DNA of 64,000 nucleotides from Pseudoalteromonas lipolytica. Its GTDB lineage: Bacteria; Pseudomonadota; Gammaproteobacteria; Enterobacterales; Alteromonadaceae. The stretch lies in the NCBI RefSeq assembly GCF_900116435.1, contig NZ_FPAZ01000012.1, forward strand, positions 81,713 through 145,712. The letters are read 5' to 3'. The notes under the pieces were generated by a model that saw only the letters and a program-made list of their open reading frames with translations, ran no database searches and was not told where the DNA came from. Shown here piece by piece: positions 1 through 10,137 of the stretch; the first letter of the stretch is position 1; each line of letters starts with the position of its first letter. The position numbers were made by a program, and so were the translations under genes.

Positions 1-3000
1 GCGCCCCCAGTCGTTCAAGTAACAGCTGCATACCCAGGTGCGTCTGCAGACGTACTTGAGCAAACAGTTGCTGCCCCAATTGAAAATGCGATCACCGGTG
101 TTGAAGGCATGATGTATATGTCATCAACCTCGACGAGTGCGGGTTCAACCACTATTGAAGTCACGTTTGAAATTGGCACAGACGTAGACCAAGCCGCAGT
201 AAATGTGAACAACCGTGTTAAACAAGTTGAAGCGCGTTTACCAGAAGAAACACGCCGTCAAGGTGTGGTTGTTCAAAAAGGCTCATCCAGCTTTTTACAA
301 GTGCATGCCTTTTATTCACCGGATGGTTCTCGCTCAAGTTTATGGACATCAAACTATGTCACCATGAACGTGCTAGACCGTGTAAAACGTATTCCAGGCA
401 CTACGAGTGTGCAGATTTTTGGTGCCAAGGACTACGCTATGCGCATTTGGTTGCGTCCTGATGTTATGAGTCAATTAGGCGTGACTGTCGAAGAGGTGGC
501 CGGAGCGATTCGCGTTCAAAACTCCCAATATGCCGCAGGTAAAATTGGCGCTACCCCCACTGCATCCTCACCACAAGAGCTTGTTTATAGTGTAACGGCA
601 CAAGGCCGACTCTCTGAGCCTGAACAGTTTGAAAACATTATTATTCGTTCAAACCCAGATGGCAGTAGCTTACGCTTAAAGGATGTCGCGCGTGTTGAGC
701 TCGGGTCCAAAGATTATAACTTTAAAGGCACAATCAACGGTAAAGAAGCGGTCCTGTTGGGTATTTTCTTACAACCCGGCGCGAATGCACTTGATGTCGC
801 AGACGAAGTAAATACTGTAATCGAAGAGATGAAAAGCCAGTTTCCAACCGGTCTCTCACATTTAACTTCTTACGACACGACACGTTTTGTTGAAGTCTCA
901 ATTCGTGAAGTTGTTAAAACACTGCTCGAAGCCATGGTATTGGTATTTTTGGTGGTGTATTTATTTTTGCAAAACTGGCGCGCAACATTAATCCCCACCC
1001 TTGCTGTGCCTGTGTCTCTGCTTGGAACATTTGCCGGCATGTACATGCTTGGCTATTCGATTAACTCATTGACGTTATTTGGTATGGTGCTCTCGATAGG
1101 TATCGTGGTTGATGATGCCATTGTGGTACTCGAAAACGTTGAGCGTATTATGCACGAAGAACACTTAAGTGCACGCGAAGCGGCAATTAAAGCAATGCGT
1201 GAGGTCAGTGGCCCTGTTGTTGCAATCGTTTTAGTGCTGTGTTCTGTGTTTGTGCCTATTGCATTTTTAGGCGGCTTAACCGGTGAATTGTTCCGTCAAT
1301 TTGCGATCACCATCTCTATTGCGGTGAGCTTATCGGGCGTAGTTGCGCTAACCATGACACCTGCATTATGCGTCCTAATCTTAAAACAAGAGCATAAACA
1401 AACCGCGCGGTTTTTCTTATGGTTTAATGCAACCTTCACAAAAATTACGAGCCGTTATGTTGGTGCCGTCGGATTTATGGTGCGTCGTGGATTACTCGGC
1501 TTAATACTCATGACAGCAATGATTGCTGCCACAATCGGACTGTGGCAGAACACACCCGGTTCATTAGTACCAGACGAAGATCAGGGCTATTACATTTCGG
1601 CTATTTTCTTACCTGATGGTTCATCGCTTGAGCGTACAGAGCACGTTACTCAACAAGTTGTTAAAGCGGTGCAATCAAACCCTGCCAACGAAAACGTCGT
1701 GGCATTTACGGGGTTTGACTTTATCGGTGGCGGGTATAAAAACAGCGCTGCAACCTTGTTTGTCACTCAAAAACATTGGGATGAACGCGAAGTCGACACG
1801 AAAGCGCTTGTTCAAGAATTGTTTATGAAAACAGCCGGGATAAAAGAAGCGCTGGTACTTGCCTTTAATCCCCCCGCTATTTTTGGTCTGGGAAATACAG
1901 GGGGTTTTGAGTTTTATATTCAAAACAAAGGCGACAGTGACCCTGATAAACTGCAACAAGCGATGCAGTTAATGACAGCAGAAGCACAAAAGAGCCCTAT
2001 CATTAGTGGCCTTCAAACTCTGTGGCGCCCAGATGCCCCGCAACTGCGTGTTGATGTTGACCGCGAGCAAGCTCGTGCAATGGGGGTTGAAATAGACGAT
2101 GCCTTTACCGCACTGGCTGGTAACCTAGGCACCTATTATGTAAACGACTTCAATAAGTTTGGCCGTGCATGGCAAGTGCTTATGTCTGCGGATGCTGAAT
2201 TTAGAATGAAACCTGATGACATCAAACGTATCTATGTTAAAAACAACCTAGGCAATATGGTGCCCTTGTCAGCGTTTACAACGATTGAGTACAGCCGAGG
2301 CCCTGAGAACTTAAACCGCTACAATAACTTACCAGCCGTAAAACTAATGGGTAATGCAGCACCAGGTTATAGCTCAGGCCAAGCAATTGCCGAAGTAGAA
2401 CGGATCGCAAACGCGGTGCTTCCCCCAAACATGACCTACGAATGGACAGGGTCTGCGTACCAAGAAAAACGCAGTTCAGGGACAACGGGTATTGCACTAG
2501 GGCTTGCTGTGATCATGGTGTTTTTAATTCTGGCAGCATTGTATGAACGTTGGTCATTACCGCTTTCAGTGATGCTAGCATTACCCTTTGGTACGTTTGG
2601 TGCATTGATTGCTGTTTGGCTGGTAGGCATGACTAACGACGTTTATTTCCAAATTGGCTTAGTCACCCTACTCGGTTTAGCGAGTAAAAATGCCATATTA
2701 ATCGTTGAGTATGCGCTAATGAAACATCAACAAGGGTGGAGCGCAAGTACTGCTGCATTGGAAGCAGCTCGCTTACGTTTTAGACCCATTATTATGACCT
2801 CATTAGCCTTTATATTGGGTGTTGTACCATTGGTGTTAAGCTCAGGTGCGGGTGCTGGAGCCCGTCACAGCGTTGGTACAGGCGTAATGGGCGGCATGAT
2901 GGCGGCAACCTTCCTCGCTGTGTTCTTTGTACCGCTGTTCTTTTATTGGCTGACTGAGCGTAAGTTAACTGAAAAACGTTCAAGGCAAGAGCTGGCTGAT

Positions 3001-3057
3001 GAAATTGCTGCGCACCATAAGCAAGAGCATGTCGATACGCAAGAAGGCAACTTATAA
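1..3057 (+). CDS. RND-family multidrug efflux permease (AcrB/MexB type), 5' end outside window
   Basis: This is the inner-membrane, proton-driven pump subunit of a tripartite RND efflux system. The reading frame is open from base 1; the first residues visible (APPVVQVTAAYPGAS) correspond to about residue 38 of AcrB, so roughly 35-45 N-terminal codons and the start lie upstream. Visible family features are the porter domain, the paired Asp of TM4 (VVDDAIVVLENV), the TM10 Lys (LASKNAILIVEYA) and the late GHSVGTGVMGGM-type segment (here RHSVGTGVMGGM). Together these Asp/Lys residues form the proton relay in AcrB. The protein ends with a short charged cytoplasmic tail. The periplasmic adaptor is presumably just upstream, outside the window. 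A strong terminator follows directly, so this is the last gene of its operon. Substrate cannot be told from sequence. Confidence 0.95.
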   Translation, partial: APPVVQVTAAYPGASADVLEQTVAAPIENAITGVEGMMYMSSTSTSAGSTTIEVTFEIGTDVDQAAVNVNNRVKQVEARLPEETRRQGVVVQKGSSSFLQVHAFYSPDGSRSSLWTSNYVTMNVLDRVKRIPGTTSVQIFGAKDYAMRIWLRPDVMSQLGVTVEEVAGAIRVQNSQYAAGKIGATPTASSPQELVYSVTAQGRLSEPEQFENIIIRSNPDGSSLRLKDVARVELGSKDYNFKGTINGKEAVLLGIFLQPGANALDVADEVNTVIEEMKSQFPTGLSHLTSYDTTRFVEVSIREVVKTLLEAMVLVFLVVYLFLQNWRATLIPTLAVPVSLLGTFAGMYMLGYSINSLTLFGMVLSIGIVVDDAIVVLENVERIMHEEHLSAREAAIKAMREVSGPVVAIVLVLCSVFVPIAFLGGLTGELFRQFAITISIAVSLSGVVALTMTPALCVLILKQEHKQTARFFLWFNATFTKITSRYVGAVGFMVRRGLLGLILMTAMIAATIGLWQNTPGSLVPDEDQGYYISAIFLPDGSSLERTEHVTQQVVKAVQSNPANENVVAFTGFDFIGGGYKNSAATLFVTQKHWDEREVDTKALVQELFMKTAGIKEALVLAFNPPAIFGLGNTGGFEFYIQNKGDSDPDKLQQAMQLMTAEAQKSPIISGLQTLWRPDAPQLRVDVDREQARAMGVEIDDAFTALAGNLGTYYVNDFNKFGRAWQVLMSADAEFRMKPDDIKRIYVKNNLGNMVPLSAFTTIEYSRGPENLNRYNNLPAVKLMGNAAPGYSSGQAIAEVERIANAVLPPNMTYEWTGSAYQEKRSSGTTGIALGLAVIMVFLILAALYERWSLPLSVMLALPFGTFGALIAVWLVGMTNDVYFQIGLVTLLGLASKNAILIVEYALMKHQQGWSASTAALEAARLRFRPIIMTSLAFILGVVPLVLSSGAGAGARHSVGTGVMGGMMAATFLAVFFVPLFFYWLTERKLTEKRSRQELADEIAAHHKQEHVDTQEGNL

Positions 3058-3063
3058 AAAACG

Positions 3064-3093
3064 AAGGGCAAACAATAAGTTTGCCCTTTTTTT
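3064..3093 (+). terminator. Rho-independent terminator after RND pump gene
   Basis: A perfect 10-bp stem (AAGGGCAAAC at 3064-3073 with GTTTGCCCTT at 3079-3088) around a 5-nt loop runs into a T-rich tail. It lies 7 bases after the pump stop codon. Confidence 0.9.
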
Positions 3094-3174
3094 ATAAGTC
3101 ATTTGTCAGTATTTCATTACTGGTAATTTGTGCTTTGCGGCGCTAATATTAACTAAATATGTGTGGAGTACAGC

Positions 3175-3768
3175 ATGAACAATCAAAAATTAAGCGAATT
3201 TGAGCAATACTTTCAGATAGAAGAAAGCAACCGCGTGAACTTATACGCTGTTGAGCCACATGTTGTGCCGAAAACGCATGCTGAACTTGAAGCCGATATT
3301 CCCGCCCTATTTAAGCTTGCAAATGAAGTGAATGAACTTGAGCAAAGTACATTACGCCCACTGCGTAATTTAGGTGACATAGCTCAAGAGCTGGCCATAT
3401 TTTTACAAGCTCAATCACGTAAAATAGACTTGATTATGAGCCACATTCTGGCCTCTGAACAGCCCGAAGATAACGCAAATTATTGTGATAGTTATGGTGG
3501 CGGTGGCGTAAAACTCACATCGACTGAGGTATACGAATTAGGGCAAACGTTTAGAACCAAACTATTTTTGCAGCATGAAGCATCAGCGATATATTGTTAT
3601 ACCGAATTAGTTGCGATTGAAAAGCGCGATGATGATAAATACCAATACACTTTATTATTCACTGCCATTCGCGATGCAGACCAAGATTTAGTCGTTCGGG
3701 CAGCATTACATGCACAAACTCGCCAGCTTAAAAAACGTCAACAAGAAAACACGTCGCAAAGCAGTTAA
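3175..3768 (+). CDS. Atypical PilZ (tPilZ-like) protein, probable c-di-GMP receptor
   Basis: The 197-residue protein resembles the atypical PilZ proteins of Alteromonadales: an N-terminal DIPALFKLANEV/ALRPLR-type helical part, then a C-terminal half with GGGGVKLTS, a GQTFRTKLFLQHE strand and IRDADQDLVVRAALHAQT. Proteins of this family are thought to bind cyclic di-GMP and to form helical-bundle oligomers through the N-terminal region; the family assignment is from memory of related sequences, not from a search. No signal peptide or membrane segment is seen, so it should be cytosolic. A GTG at 3163 would extend the frame by four codons, but the ATG at 3175 has a GGAG at good spacing and is preferred. 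It is a single gene between the pump terminator and aguA. Confidence 0.7.
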   Translation: MNNQKLSEFEQYFQIEESNRVNLYAVEPHVVPKTHAELEADIPALFKLANEVNELEQSTLRPLRNLGDIAQELAIFLQAQSRKIDLIMSHILASEQPEDNANYCDSYGGGGVKLTSTEVYELGQTFRTKLFLQHEASAIYCYTELVAIEKRDDDKYQYTLLFTAIRDADQDLVVRAALHAQTRQLKKRQQENTSQSS

Positions 3769-3852
3769 AAATCCTGCTTTATCGCGCACAAAAAGCTGAC
3801 ATCTATGGCTAAAATGCTAAACTAGCCCCACCTTTGTTTGTTTAATACCTTC

Positions 3853-4911
3853 ATGAAATTTAGACTTTTACCTGAATGGGCTGAGCAAGACGCTGTAATG
3901 CTCACTTGGCCGCACCAAGATACCGATTGGGCTGCAATTTTAACGGTTGTAGAACCCGTTTACGTCGCCCTATGTCAAGCAATTAGCCAACAACAAGATG
4001 TGGTGATTGTCGCTCATAACGACGCACTTAAAAACCACATAAGTGCCCTACTGGCCGACGCGGGTGTTGATGCACACCGTATTCACTTTGTCGTTACCCC
4101 GTGCAACGATACATGGGCTCGCGACCATGGACCGTTAACCTGTGCGAACCTTGATAACGCAGCTGATTTAAAAATCATGGATTTTATTTTTAATGGCTGG
4201 GGTAATAAATTCGAAAGCCAGCTTGATAACCATATTAATCAAGTGCTCGTCAAACAACTAGCAAACCCAAACACGGCTTATCAGCAAAGTGATTTAGTGC
4301 TTGAAGGTGGCGGCGTTGAAATTAATGAGCATGGAGTGCTGTTGACGACCAGTGAATGTTTGTTAAACCCGAATCGTAATCCATTGTTATCTAAAACAGA
4401 CATCGAGCAAATCCTTAAAGAACAATTAGGTGCCGAATCGTTTTTATGGGTTGATCACGGCTATTTAGCGGGTGATGACACAGACAGCCACATTGATACG
4501 TTAGTGCGTTTTGCACCAAACAATACGCTTGTATACGTTAAGTGTGATGACGAAAATGATGAGCATTTTGCTGCATTAGACGCGATGGAAAAACAGTTAC
4601 ACACGTTTAAAACACACCAAGGTGAAGATTACAGGCTTATCGCTCTTCCTTGGCCTAAAGCGGTGTTTAACAATGACGGTGACAGATTACCCGCCACTTA
4701 TGCCAATTATTTAATCATCAATAAAACAGTGCTTGTGCCAATTTACGGTGATGAACATGACTCACTGGCATTAGCTCAAATTGCAATGGCCTACCCAGAA
4801 CACACCGTACTGGGTATTAACTGTTTACCAATTATCCATCAGTTTGGCAGTTTACACTGCATTACGATGCAATTACCGCGCGGCTTTTTAGCAGGAGCAA
4901 ACAATGACTAA
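3853..4911 (+). CDS. aguA: Agmatine deiminase
   Basis: This 352-residue enzyme hydrolyses agmatine to N-carbamoylputrescine and ammonia, the first step of the two-step agmatine route to putrescine. It belongs to the guanidine-modifying (PAD_porph) superfamily: the N-terminus LLPEWAEQDAVMLTWPH, the WARDHGP segment, LEGGGVEIN, GDDTDSHIDTLVRF and a C-terminal FGSLHC are all in place, the last Cys (C336) being the expected nucleophile. The frame is open upstream to a TTG at 3838, but the ATG at 3853 gives the normal family N-terminus. The stop codon overlaps the start of aguB by 8 bp, so the two are translationally coupled. GGGSLHC-type variants differ slightly from the plant GGGNIHC motif. Confidence 0.92.
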   Translation: MKFRLLPEWAEQDAVMLTWPHQDTDWAAILTVVEPVYVALCQAISQQQDVVIVAHNDALKNHISALLADAGVDAHRIHFVVTPCNDTWARDHGPLTCANLDNAADLKIMDFIFNGWGNKFESQLDNHINQVLVKQLANPNTAYQQSDLVLEGGGVEINEHGVLLTTSECLLNPNRNPLLSKTDIEQILKEQLGAESFLWVDHGYLAGDDTDSHIDTLVRFAPNNTLVYVKCDDENDEHFAALDAMEKQLHTFKTHQGEDYRLIALPWPKAVFNNDGDRLPATYANYLIINKTVLVPIYGDEHDSLALAQIAMAYPEHTVLGINCLPIIHQFGSLHCITMQLPRGFLAGANND

Positions 4912-5797
4912 ACCAACGCATTTAAAGGTTGCCCTTGTTCAGCAATCTAATTCTGATAACGCCCAAGAAAATATGGCAAAATCAATTGCAGGCATTCGTG
5001 ATGCAGCAAGCCAAGGCGCTAAACTGGTTGTTCTTCAAGAACTACACCGCAGTTTATATTTCTGCCAAACAGAAGACGTTGATGTTTTCGATTTAGCAGA
5101 AACAATTCCAGGCCCAAGTACAGACACACTGGGTGCGCTGGCAAAAGAGTTAAATGTGGTGATCGTGTCATCATTATTCGAAAAGCGTGCCACAGGCCTT
5201 TACCATAACACCGCCGTTGTACTTGAAACAGACGGCAGCATTGCGGGTAAATACCGTAAAATGCATATTCCGGATGATCCGGGGTTTTACGAGAAGTTTT
5301 ACTTCACACCGGGGGATTTAGGGTTTCAACCAATTCAAACCTCAGTGGGTAAACTCGGTGTGCTAGTATGTTGGGATCAATGGTTCCCTGAAGCCGCACG
5401 CTTAATGGCGATGGCGGGAGCTGAAATCTTAATTTACCCAACAGCCATCGGCTGGGATCCTCGTGATGATAAAGACGAGCAAACGCGTCAAAAAGACGCC
5501 TGGGTTATTTCACAGCGTGCGCATGCTGTTGCCAATGGTGTGCCCGTTATTAGCTGTAACCGCGTTGGTCATGAAAGTGATCCAAGTGCGCAAAGCGAGG
5601 GTATTCAGTTTTGGGGTAATTCGTTTATCGCAGGCCCTCAAGGTGAAATCCTTGCACACGCAAATAACAGCGACGAGCAGTTACTTGTTGTTGAACTTGA
5701 CCAACAACGCAGCGAAAACATTCGCCGTATTTGGCCATACCTACGTGATCGTCGCATCGACCACTATCAGGATCTAACAAAAATTTATCGAGACTAA
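4904..5797 (+). CDS. aguB: N-carbamoylputrescine amidase
   Basis: The second enzyme of the agmatine pathway hydrolyses N-carbamoylputrescine to putrescine, CO2 and ammonia in the cytosol. It is a nitrilase-superfamily (CN-hydrolase) protein of 297 residues, the usual length. The catalytic triad is visible: E46 in VVLQELHRS, K119 in KYRKMHIPDDPG and C156 in VLVCWDQWFPEAAR. The ribosome binding site AGGAG lies inside the 3' end of aguA, and the genes overlap by 8 bp. Together with aguA it forms a complete arginine-decarboxylation-dependent putrescine route, provided an arginine decarboxylase exists elsewhere. mfd follows 22 bp downstream with its own ribosome binding site, so read-through into mfd is possible. 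Confidence 0.93.
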   Translation: MTKPTHLKVALVQQSNSDNAQENMAKSIAGIRDAASQGAKLVVLQELHRSLYFCQTEDVDVFDLAETIPGPSTDTLGALAKELNVVIVSSLFEKRATGLYHNTAVVLETDGSIAGKYRKMHIPDDPGFYEKFYFTPGDLGFQPIQTSVGKLGVLVCWDQWFPEAARLMAMAGAEILIYPTAIGWDPRDDKDEQTRQKDAWVISQRAHAVANGVPVISCNRVGHESDPSAQSEGIQFWGNSFIAGPQGEILAHANNSDEQLLVVELDQQRSENIRRIWPYLRDRRIDHYQDLTKIYRD

Positions 5798-5819
5798 ACA
5801 CAGTTTAAAGGAGTAGTAA

Positions 5820-8800
5820 ATGGCGTTTGCGCAATGGGCAGCATTGCCTTGGGTAAAATCTGAGAAAGATAAAATTCACTGGGGACAACTAACCGGCAGC
5901 GGGCTGAGTATCGCAATAGCCGAAGGTGTGAAACAACATAACGAACTTGTTGTGATTGTCACCCCAGATACACCAAGCGCCCTTCGCCTTGAAACTGAAC
6001 TCGAATTTTTATTACCTGAAAACCCAGTCATGGTCTTCCCTGACTGGGAAACGTTACCTTATGATCATTTTTCACCGCATCAGGATATTATCTCTGCGCG
6101 TCTTGCCACTCTTAACACCTTAAAAAAAGAACAACAAAGCGTGTTAATTGTGCCCGTGTCGACCTTGATGCTACGCACTGCTCCCGCGTCATTTATCTAT
6201 GGTTCAACCCTTAATTTTACGGTGGGTGACACGCTAGATACTCACACCCTACGTGATAACCTTGAGCAAGCAGGCTACTTACATGTTCAACAAGTGATGG
6301 AGCATGGTGAATATGCAATACGTGGCTCAATTGTTGACTTATACCCGATGGGGAGTCCTCACCCATTCAGATTAGACTTTTTTGACGATGAACTAGACAG
6401 CATCCGCTTGTTTGACGTAGAAAGCCAACGTTCTGATGAAAAAGTCGATAAAATAGAGCTCTTACCGGCCCACGAATTCCCGACAAACGATGCAGATATA
6501 GAACGGTTTAGAATTAACTATCGTGAACAATTTGGTGCCAGCTCCGAGCAAGATTCTATCTACATGCAGGTAACCAAAGGCACTTGGCCTGCGGGGATTG
6601 AATATTACATGCCGCTGTTTTTCGATCAACTAGCGACAATTTTCGATTACCTTCCTAACAATACCACTTTCATGCACTTTGGTGATATTGAGCATGCCGC
6701 TGAGCAGTTTTGGCATGATGTAAATGTACGCTATGAAAACCGCCGTGTAGACCCTCTTAGACCGCTTCTTGAGCCTATAAAACTTTATCAAAGTGTCAAT
6801 GAACTGTTTGGTGAGTTTGCACACTACGCGCGAATACGTTTATCACAGGCAAAGCTTGGTACGAAAGCAGGACACACAAATTTAGCCAGCAACGATTTAC
6901 CCAATGTACGTATTGATCATAAATTGCATGAGCCGTATCAAGGCCTAATTGACTATGTTGCCAGTGAAAAAAAACAAAAAGGCCGTGTGCTACTGTCTGT
7001 AGAGTCTGACGGACGACGTGAATCGCTGCTGACACTGTTAAAACCAAGTGGTTTAAAGTTTAAAGAATTTAATTCATTCACCGACTTTACCCAAAGCTCT
7101 AGTGATGTGGGTTTAATCGTCTCGCCCCTTGAGCAAAGTGTGGTACTGGATGGTAAACCCCGTTTAACCATCATTACAGAGCAAGAGTTATTAGGTATTA
7201 AGGTGTCTCAGCGCAGACGCCGAAAACATAAATACGAAGCAAGCCAAGATGCATTAATTCGCAATCTGGCAGAACTTCGTCAAGGTCAACCAATTGTGCA
7301 CCTTGATCACGGTGTGGGTCGTTATCAAGGTCTTGAAACCATTGATGCTGCAGGGGTGATTACCGAGTTTGTTACGATCACCTACGCAAACGAAGCCAAA
7401 CTCTATGTGCCCGTTTCTGCACTTCATATGTTGAGCCGTTATTCAGGTGGAGAAGAAGCAAGTGCCCCACTTCATAAACTGGGTTCAGATGCATGGGAAA
7501 AAGCGAAAAAACGCGCCGCAGAAAAAGTACGCGATGTCGCTGCTGAGCTATTAGATATTTACGCAAAACGCCAAGCTAAACCTGGCAATATGTTTAAGCT
7601 TGACGGCAGTGCTTATCGCCAATTTAGCGACAGCTTTCCATTTGAAGAAACAGACGACCAACGCAACGCCATCGAAGCTGTACTAGGCGATATGCAAAGT
7701 AAACAGGCTATGGACCGATTAGTGTGCGGTGATGTGGGTTTTGGTAAAACAGAAGTCGCCATGCGCGCTGCCTTCGTTGCCGTAAATGATAACAAGCAAG
7801 TCGCCGTGCTAGTCCCGACCACGTTACTTGCACAGCAACATTTTGAAAACTTTAAAGATCGCTTCGCTGATTTGCCAATAGAAGTCGGTGTTTTATCGCG
7901 TTTTAATTCGACAAAAGAACAAAAAGAAACACTGGATAAAATGGCCGAAGGCAAGCTAGATATTGTCATAGGTACACACAAATTAATTCAGCAAGACATT
8001 AAATTTAAAGACTTAGGCTTATTAATCGTTGATGAAGAACATCGCTTTGGTGTTCGTCAAAAAGAAAAGATAAAAGCACTGCGCGCCGATGTCGACATTT
8101 TAACCCTCACCGCCACCCCGATTCCGCGTACACTGAATATGGCAATGAGCGGCATGCGCGACTTATCGATTATCGCCACACCACCGGCTAAACGATTGGC
8201 CGTTAAAACCTTTGTAAGACAACGTGATGCTGAGCTCATTCGCGAAGCTATTCTGCGTGAAATTAAGCGCGGCGGCCAAGTTTATTTCTTACACAATAAT
8301 GTTGAAACTATCGACCGTGTTGCTGAAGAAATTACTGAGTGGGTACCAGAAGCAAGCGTTACCACTGCACACGGCCAAATGCGTGAACGCGAGCTTGAGC
8401 AAATCATGAGTGATTTTTATCACCAAAAATACAATGTGATTGTGTGTACAACAATCATTGAAACCGGCATTGATGTTCCGACTGCGAATACCATCATAAT
8501 GGATAGAGCCGACAAGCTTGGCCTAGCTCAGCTGCACCAGCTTCGCGGCCGCGTTGGTCGAAGTCACCACCAAGCATACGCGTATTTATTAACAGGCAAT
8601 CCAAAGTCATTAACTAAAGATGCAGTAAAACGCCTTGAGGCCATCGAGTCTTTAGAAGATTTAGGCGCAGGCTTTGCGTTAGCGACGCATGATTTAGAAA
8701 TTCGTGGCGCGGGTGAGCTACTCGGTGATGATCAATCAGGGCAAATGCAGAGCATCGGTTTTAGCCTTTATATGGAAATGCTTGAACAGGCCGTTAACGC

Positions 8801-9293
8801 ACTAAAAGAAGGCAAAGAGCCAACACTGGAGAACCTGCTAGGTCAACAGACTGAGGTTGATTTAAAACTGCCAGCCTTATTACCGGATGATTATATTCAT
8901 GATGTAAATGCACGCTTAGGAATCTATAAACGCATCGCAAGCTGTGCTAATCTCAATGACATGGACGAGCTACAGGTCGAGTTAATAGACCGATTTGGTT
9001 TACTCCCAGATGCCACTAAAAACTTATTTAGTTTGCAACAACTGAAATTGCAAGCCAGCAATATTGGCATCAAAAAGATTGAAGCAAACCCGAAAGGCGG
9101 CTATTTTGAGTTTAGCCAGCATACAAAGGTTAACCCTAGCTTCATTATAGGTTTGATACAAAGTGCTCCGCATATATATAAAATGGACGGCGCAAATAAA
9201 TTGCGTTTTGCGATCAGCGAGGCGAACCCTCGTGAACGCTTGAAAATGGTCACTGCAATGATTGCAGATTTCGAAAAAAAGGTTAGCCATTAA
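5820..9293 (+). CDS. mfd: Transcription-repair coupling factor Mfd
   Basis: The 1157-residue ATP-dependent translocase removes RNA polymerase stalled at DNA lesions and recruits UvrA. The order of parts is that of the family: N-terminal UvrB-like module with the VMVFPDWETLPYD and SPHQDI segments, an RNAP-interaction region after the basic RRRRKH stretch (about residue 470; LDHGVGRYQGL), then the RecG-like motor with Walker A GDVGFGKTE (about residue 637), Walker B DEEHRFG (about residue 737), TATPIPRTL and the helicase C domain QLRGRVGRS, and a C-terminal TRCF domain. Length is close to the E. coli protein (1148). The start ATG is preceded by AGGAG. csiV begins on the last base of the stop codon. 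Confidence 0.98.
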   Translation: MAFAQWAALPWVKSEKDKIHWGQLTGSGLSIAIAEGVKQHNELVVIVTPDTPSALRLETELEFLLPENPVMVFPDWETLPYDHFSPHQDIISARLATLNTLKKEQQSVLIVPVSTLMLRTAPASFIYGSTLNFTVGDTLDTHTLRDNLEQAGYLHVQQVMEHGEYAIRGSIVDLYPMGSPHPFRLDFFDDELDSIRLFDVESQRSDEKVDKIELLPAHEFPTNDADIERFRINYREQFGASSEQDSIYMQVTKGTWPAGIEYYMPLFFDQLATIFDYLPNNTTFMHFGDIEHAAEQFWHDVNVRYENRRVDPLRPLLEPIKLYQSVNELFGEFAHYARIRLSQAKLGTKAGHTNLASNDLPNVRIDHKLHEPYQGLIDYVASEKKQKGRVLLSVESDGRRESLLTLLKPSGLKFKEFNSFTDFTQSSSDVGLIVSPLEQSVVLDGKPRLTIITEQELLGIKVSQRRRRKHKYEASQDALIRNLAELRQGQPIVHLDHGVGRYQGLETIDAAGVITEFVTITYANEAKLYVPVSALHMLSRYSGGEEASAPLHKLGSDAWEKAKKRAAEKVRDVAAELLDIYAKRQAKPGNMFKLDGSAYRQFSDSFPFEETDDQRNAIEAVLGDMQSKQAMDRLVCGDVGFGKTEVAMRAAFVAVNDNKQVAVLVPTTLLAQQHFENFKDRFADLPIEVGVLSRFNSTKEQKETLDKMAEGKLDIVIGTHKLIQQDIKFKDLGLLIVDEEHRFGVRQKEKIKALRADVDILTLTATPIPRTLNMAMSGMRDLSIIATPPAKRLAVKTFVRQRDAELIREAILREIKRGGQVYFLHNNVETIDRVAEEITEWVPEASVTTAHGQMRERELEQIMSDFYHQKYNVIVCTTIIETGIDVPTANTIIMDRADKLGLAQLHQLRGRVGRSHHQAYAYLLTGNPKSLTKDAVKRLEAIESLEDLGAGFALATHDLEIRGAGELLGDDQSGQMQSIGFSLYMEMLEQAVNALKEGKEPTLENLLGQQTEVDLKLPALLPDDYIHDVNARLGIYKRIASCANLNDMDELQVELIDRFGLLPDATKNLFSLQQLKLQASNIGIKKIEANPKGGYFEFSQHTKVNPSFIIGLIQSAPHIYKMDGANKLRFAISEANPRERLKMVTAMIADFEKKVSH

Positions 9294-10126
9294 TGTTGTT
9301 TAGAAATAGTTTTATTTTACTTTGTTGCTTATTTACAAGCTCATCGTTTGCAGCACGCTGGTTCGAAATAGAAGTGCTTATTTATAAACAACGTCCAGCG
9401 CCCTACTTACAAGAAGATTTCTCGTTAAAACATGATGAAATCAATGCAAAACGTTCGAAAGACTTATTATCACCTGTCTACAAAGCGCACGCTAAACAAG
9501 CTTGTATTAACGGTGATAGTCGTTTTCGTTCACAGTCATTTACTGATGAATTGATTAATTCAAACCCACATTCGAATGTCTGTGACGACAGCGTTGATTT
9601 TTTAGCAAGCTACAACGAATTACCAGTCTCTCCCCCTGTCGAACCACGTGAAGACACCGACGAAATTTATTTAATGGCGCCTGAGCAACTGCAATTTACT
9701 GAACAGAAAAACCAGCTTGATAGAAAAGGTTTGACACCGTTATTACACACCGGTTGGCGTTTTCCTGAAATGAGTGAATCACGCGCTCAAAGTATTCGGT
9801 TATTTGCAGGCAAACATTTAGCAGCAAGTTCACCTGCTATTGAACCAGATAACAATGACTTTATTAGCCTAGTAACTCCATCAGAGCAATATATTCCGGA
9901 GAGTTTGCAACAAACGCCTGATTGGGAATTAGATGGTTTAATGAAAATTTACGTTCGTCATTACCTTTTTATAAATGCTGATTTTGATATTAGTCAACGT
10001 TTAGAAACCGGTGATTATGAAAAAGCCCGCTTTTCACAATTTAAGCGTGTGATCAGCAACGAAATACATTATTTCGATCATCCTCGTATGGGCATGATCG
10101 TGCAAATAAGACGCTACAACCATTAA
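9293..10126 (+). CDS. csiV: CsiV-like exported peptidoglycan-binding protein
   Basis: The 277-residue product has a Sec signal peptide (LLCCLFTSSSFAA) and begins its mature part with RWFEIEVLIYKQ, the hallmark of the CsiV family. In Vibrio cholerae CsiV is a periplasmic protein involved in cell shape integrity and the response to D-amino acids, and the gene also lies beside mfd, which supports the assignment. The start codon shares one base with the mfd stop (TAATG), indicating translational coupling. Near the C-terminus GLMKIYVRHYLFINADFD and HPRMGMIVQIRRYN are the best conserved stretches. Function here is inferred from family and synteny only. Confidence 0.82.
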   Translation: MLFRNSFILLCCLFTSSSFAARWFEIEVLIYKQRPAPYLQEDFSLKHDEINAKRSKDLLSPVYKAHAKQACINGDSRFRSQSFTDELINSNPHSNVCDDSVDFLASYNELPVSPPVEPREDTDEIYLMAPEQLQFTEQKNQLDRKGLTPLLHTGWRFPEMSESRAQSIRLFAGKHLAASSPAIEPDNNDFISLVTPSEQYIPESLQQTPDWELDGLMKIYVRHYLFINADFDISQRLETGDYEKARFSQFKRVISNEIHYFDHPRMGMIVQIRRYNH

Positions 10127-10137
10127 TGGAATCTATT

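Noticed and set aside
7613..7981. 122-codon minus-strand open frame inside mfd
   Set aside because: Ser/Thr-rich antisense translation of the Mfd helicase domain; no family resemblance.
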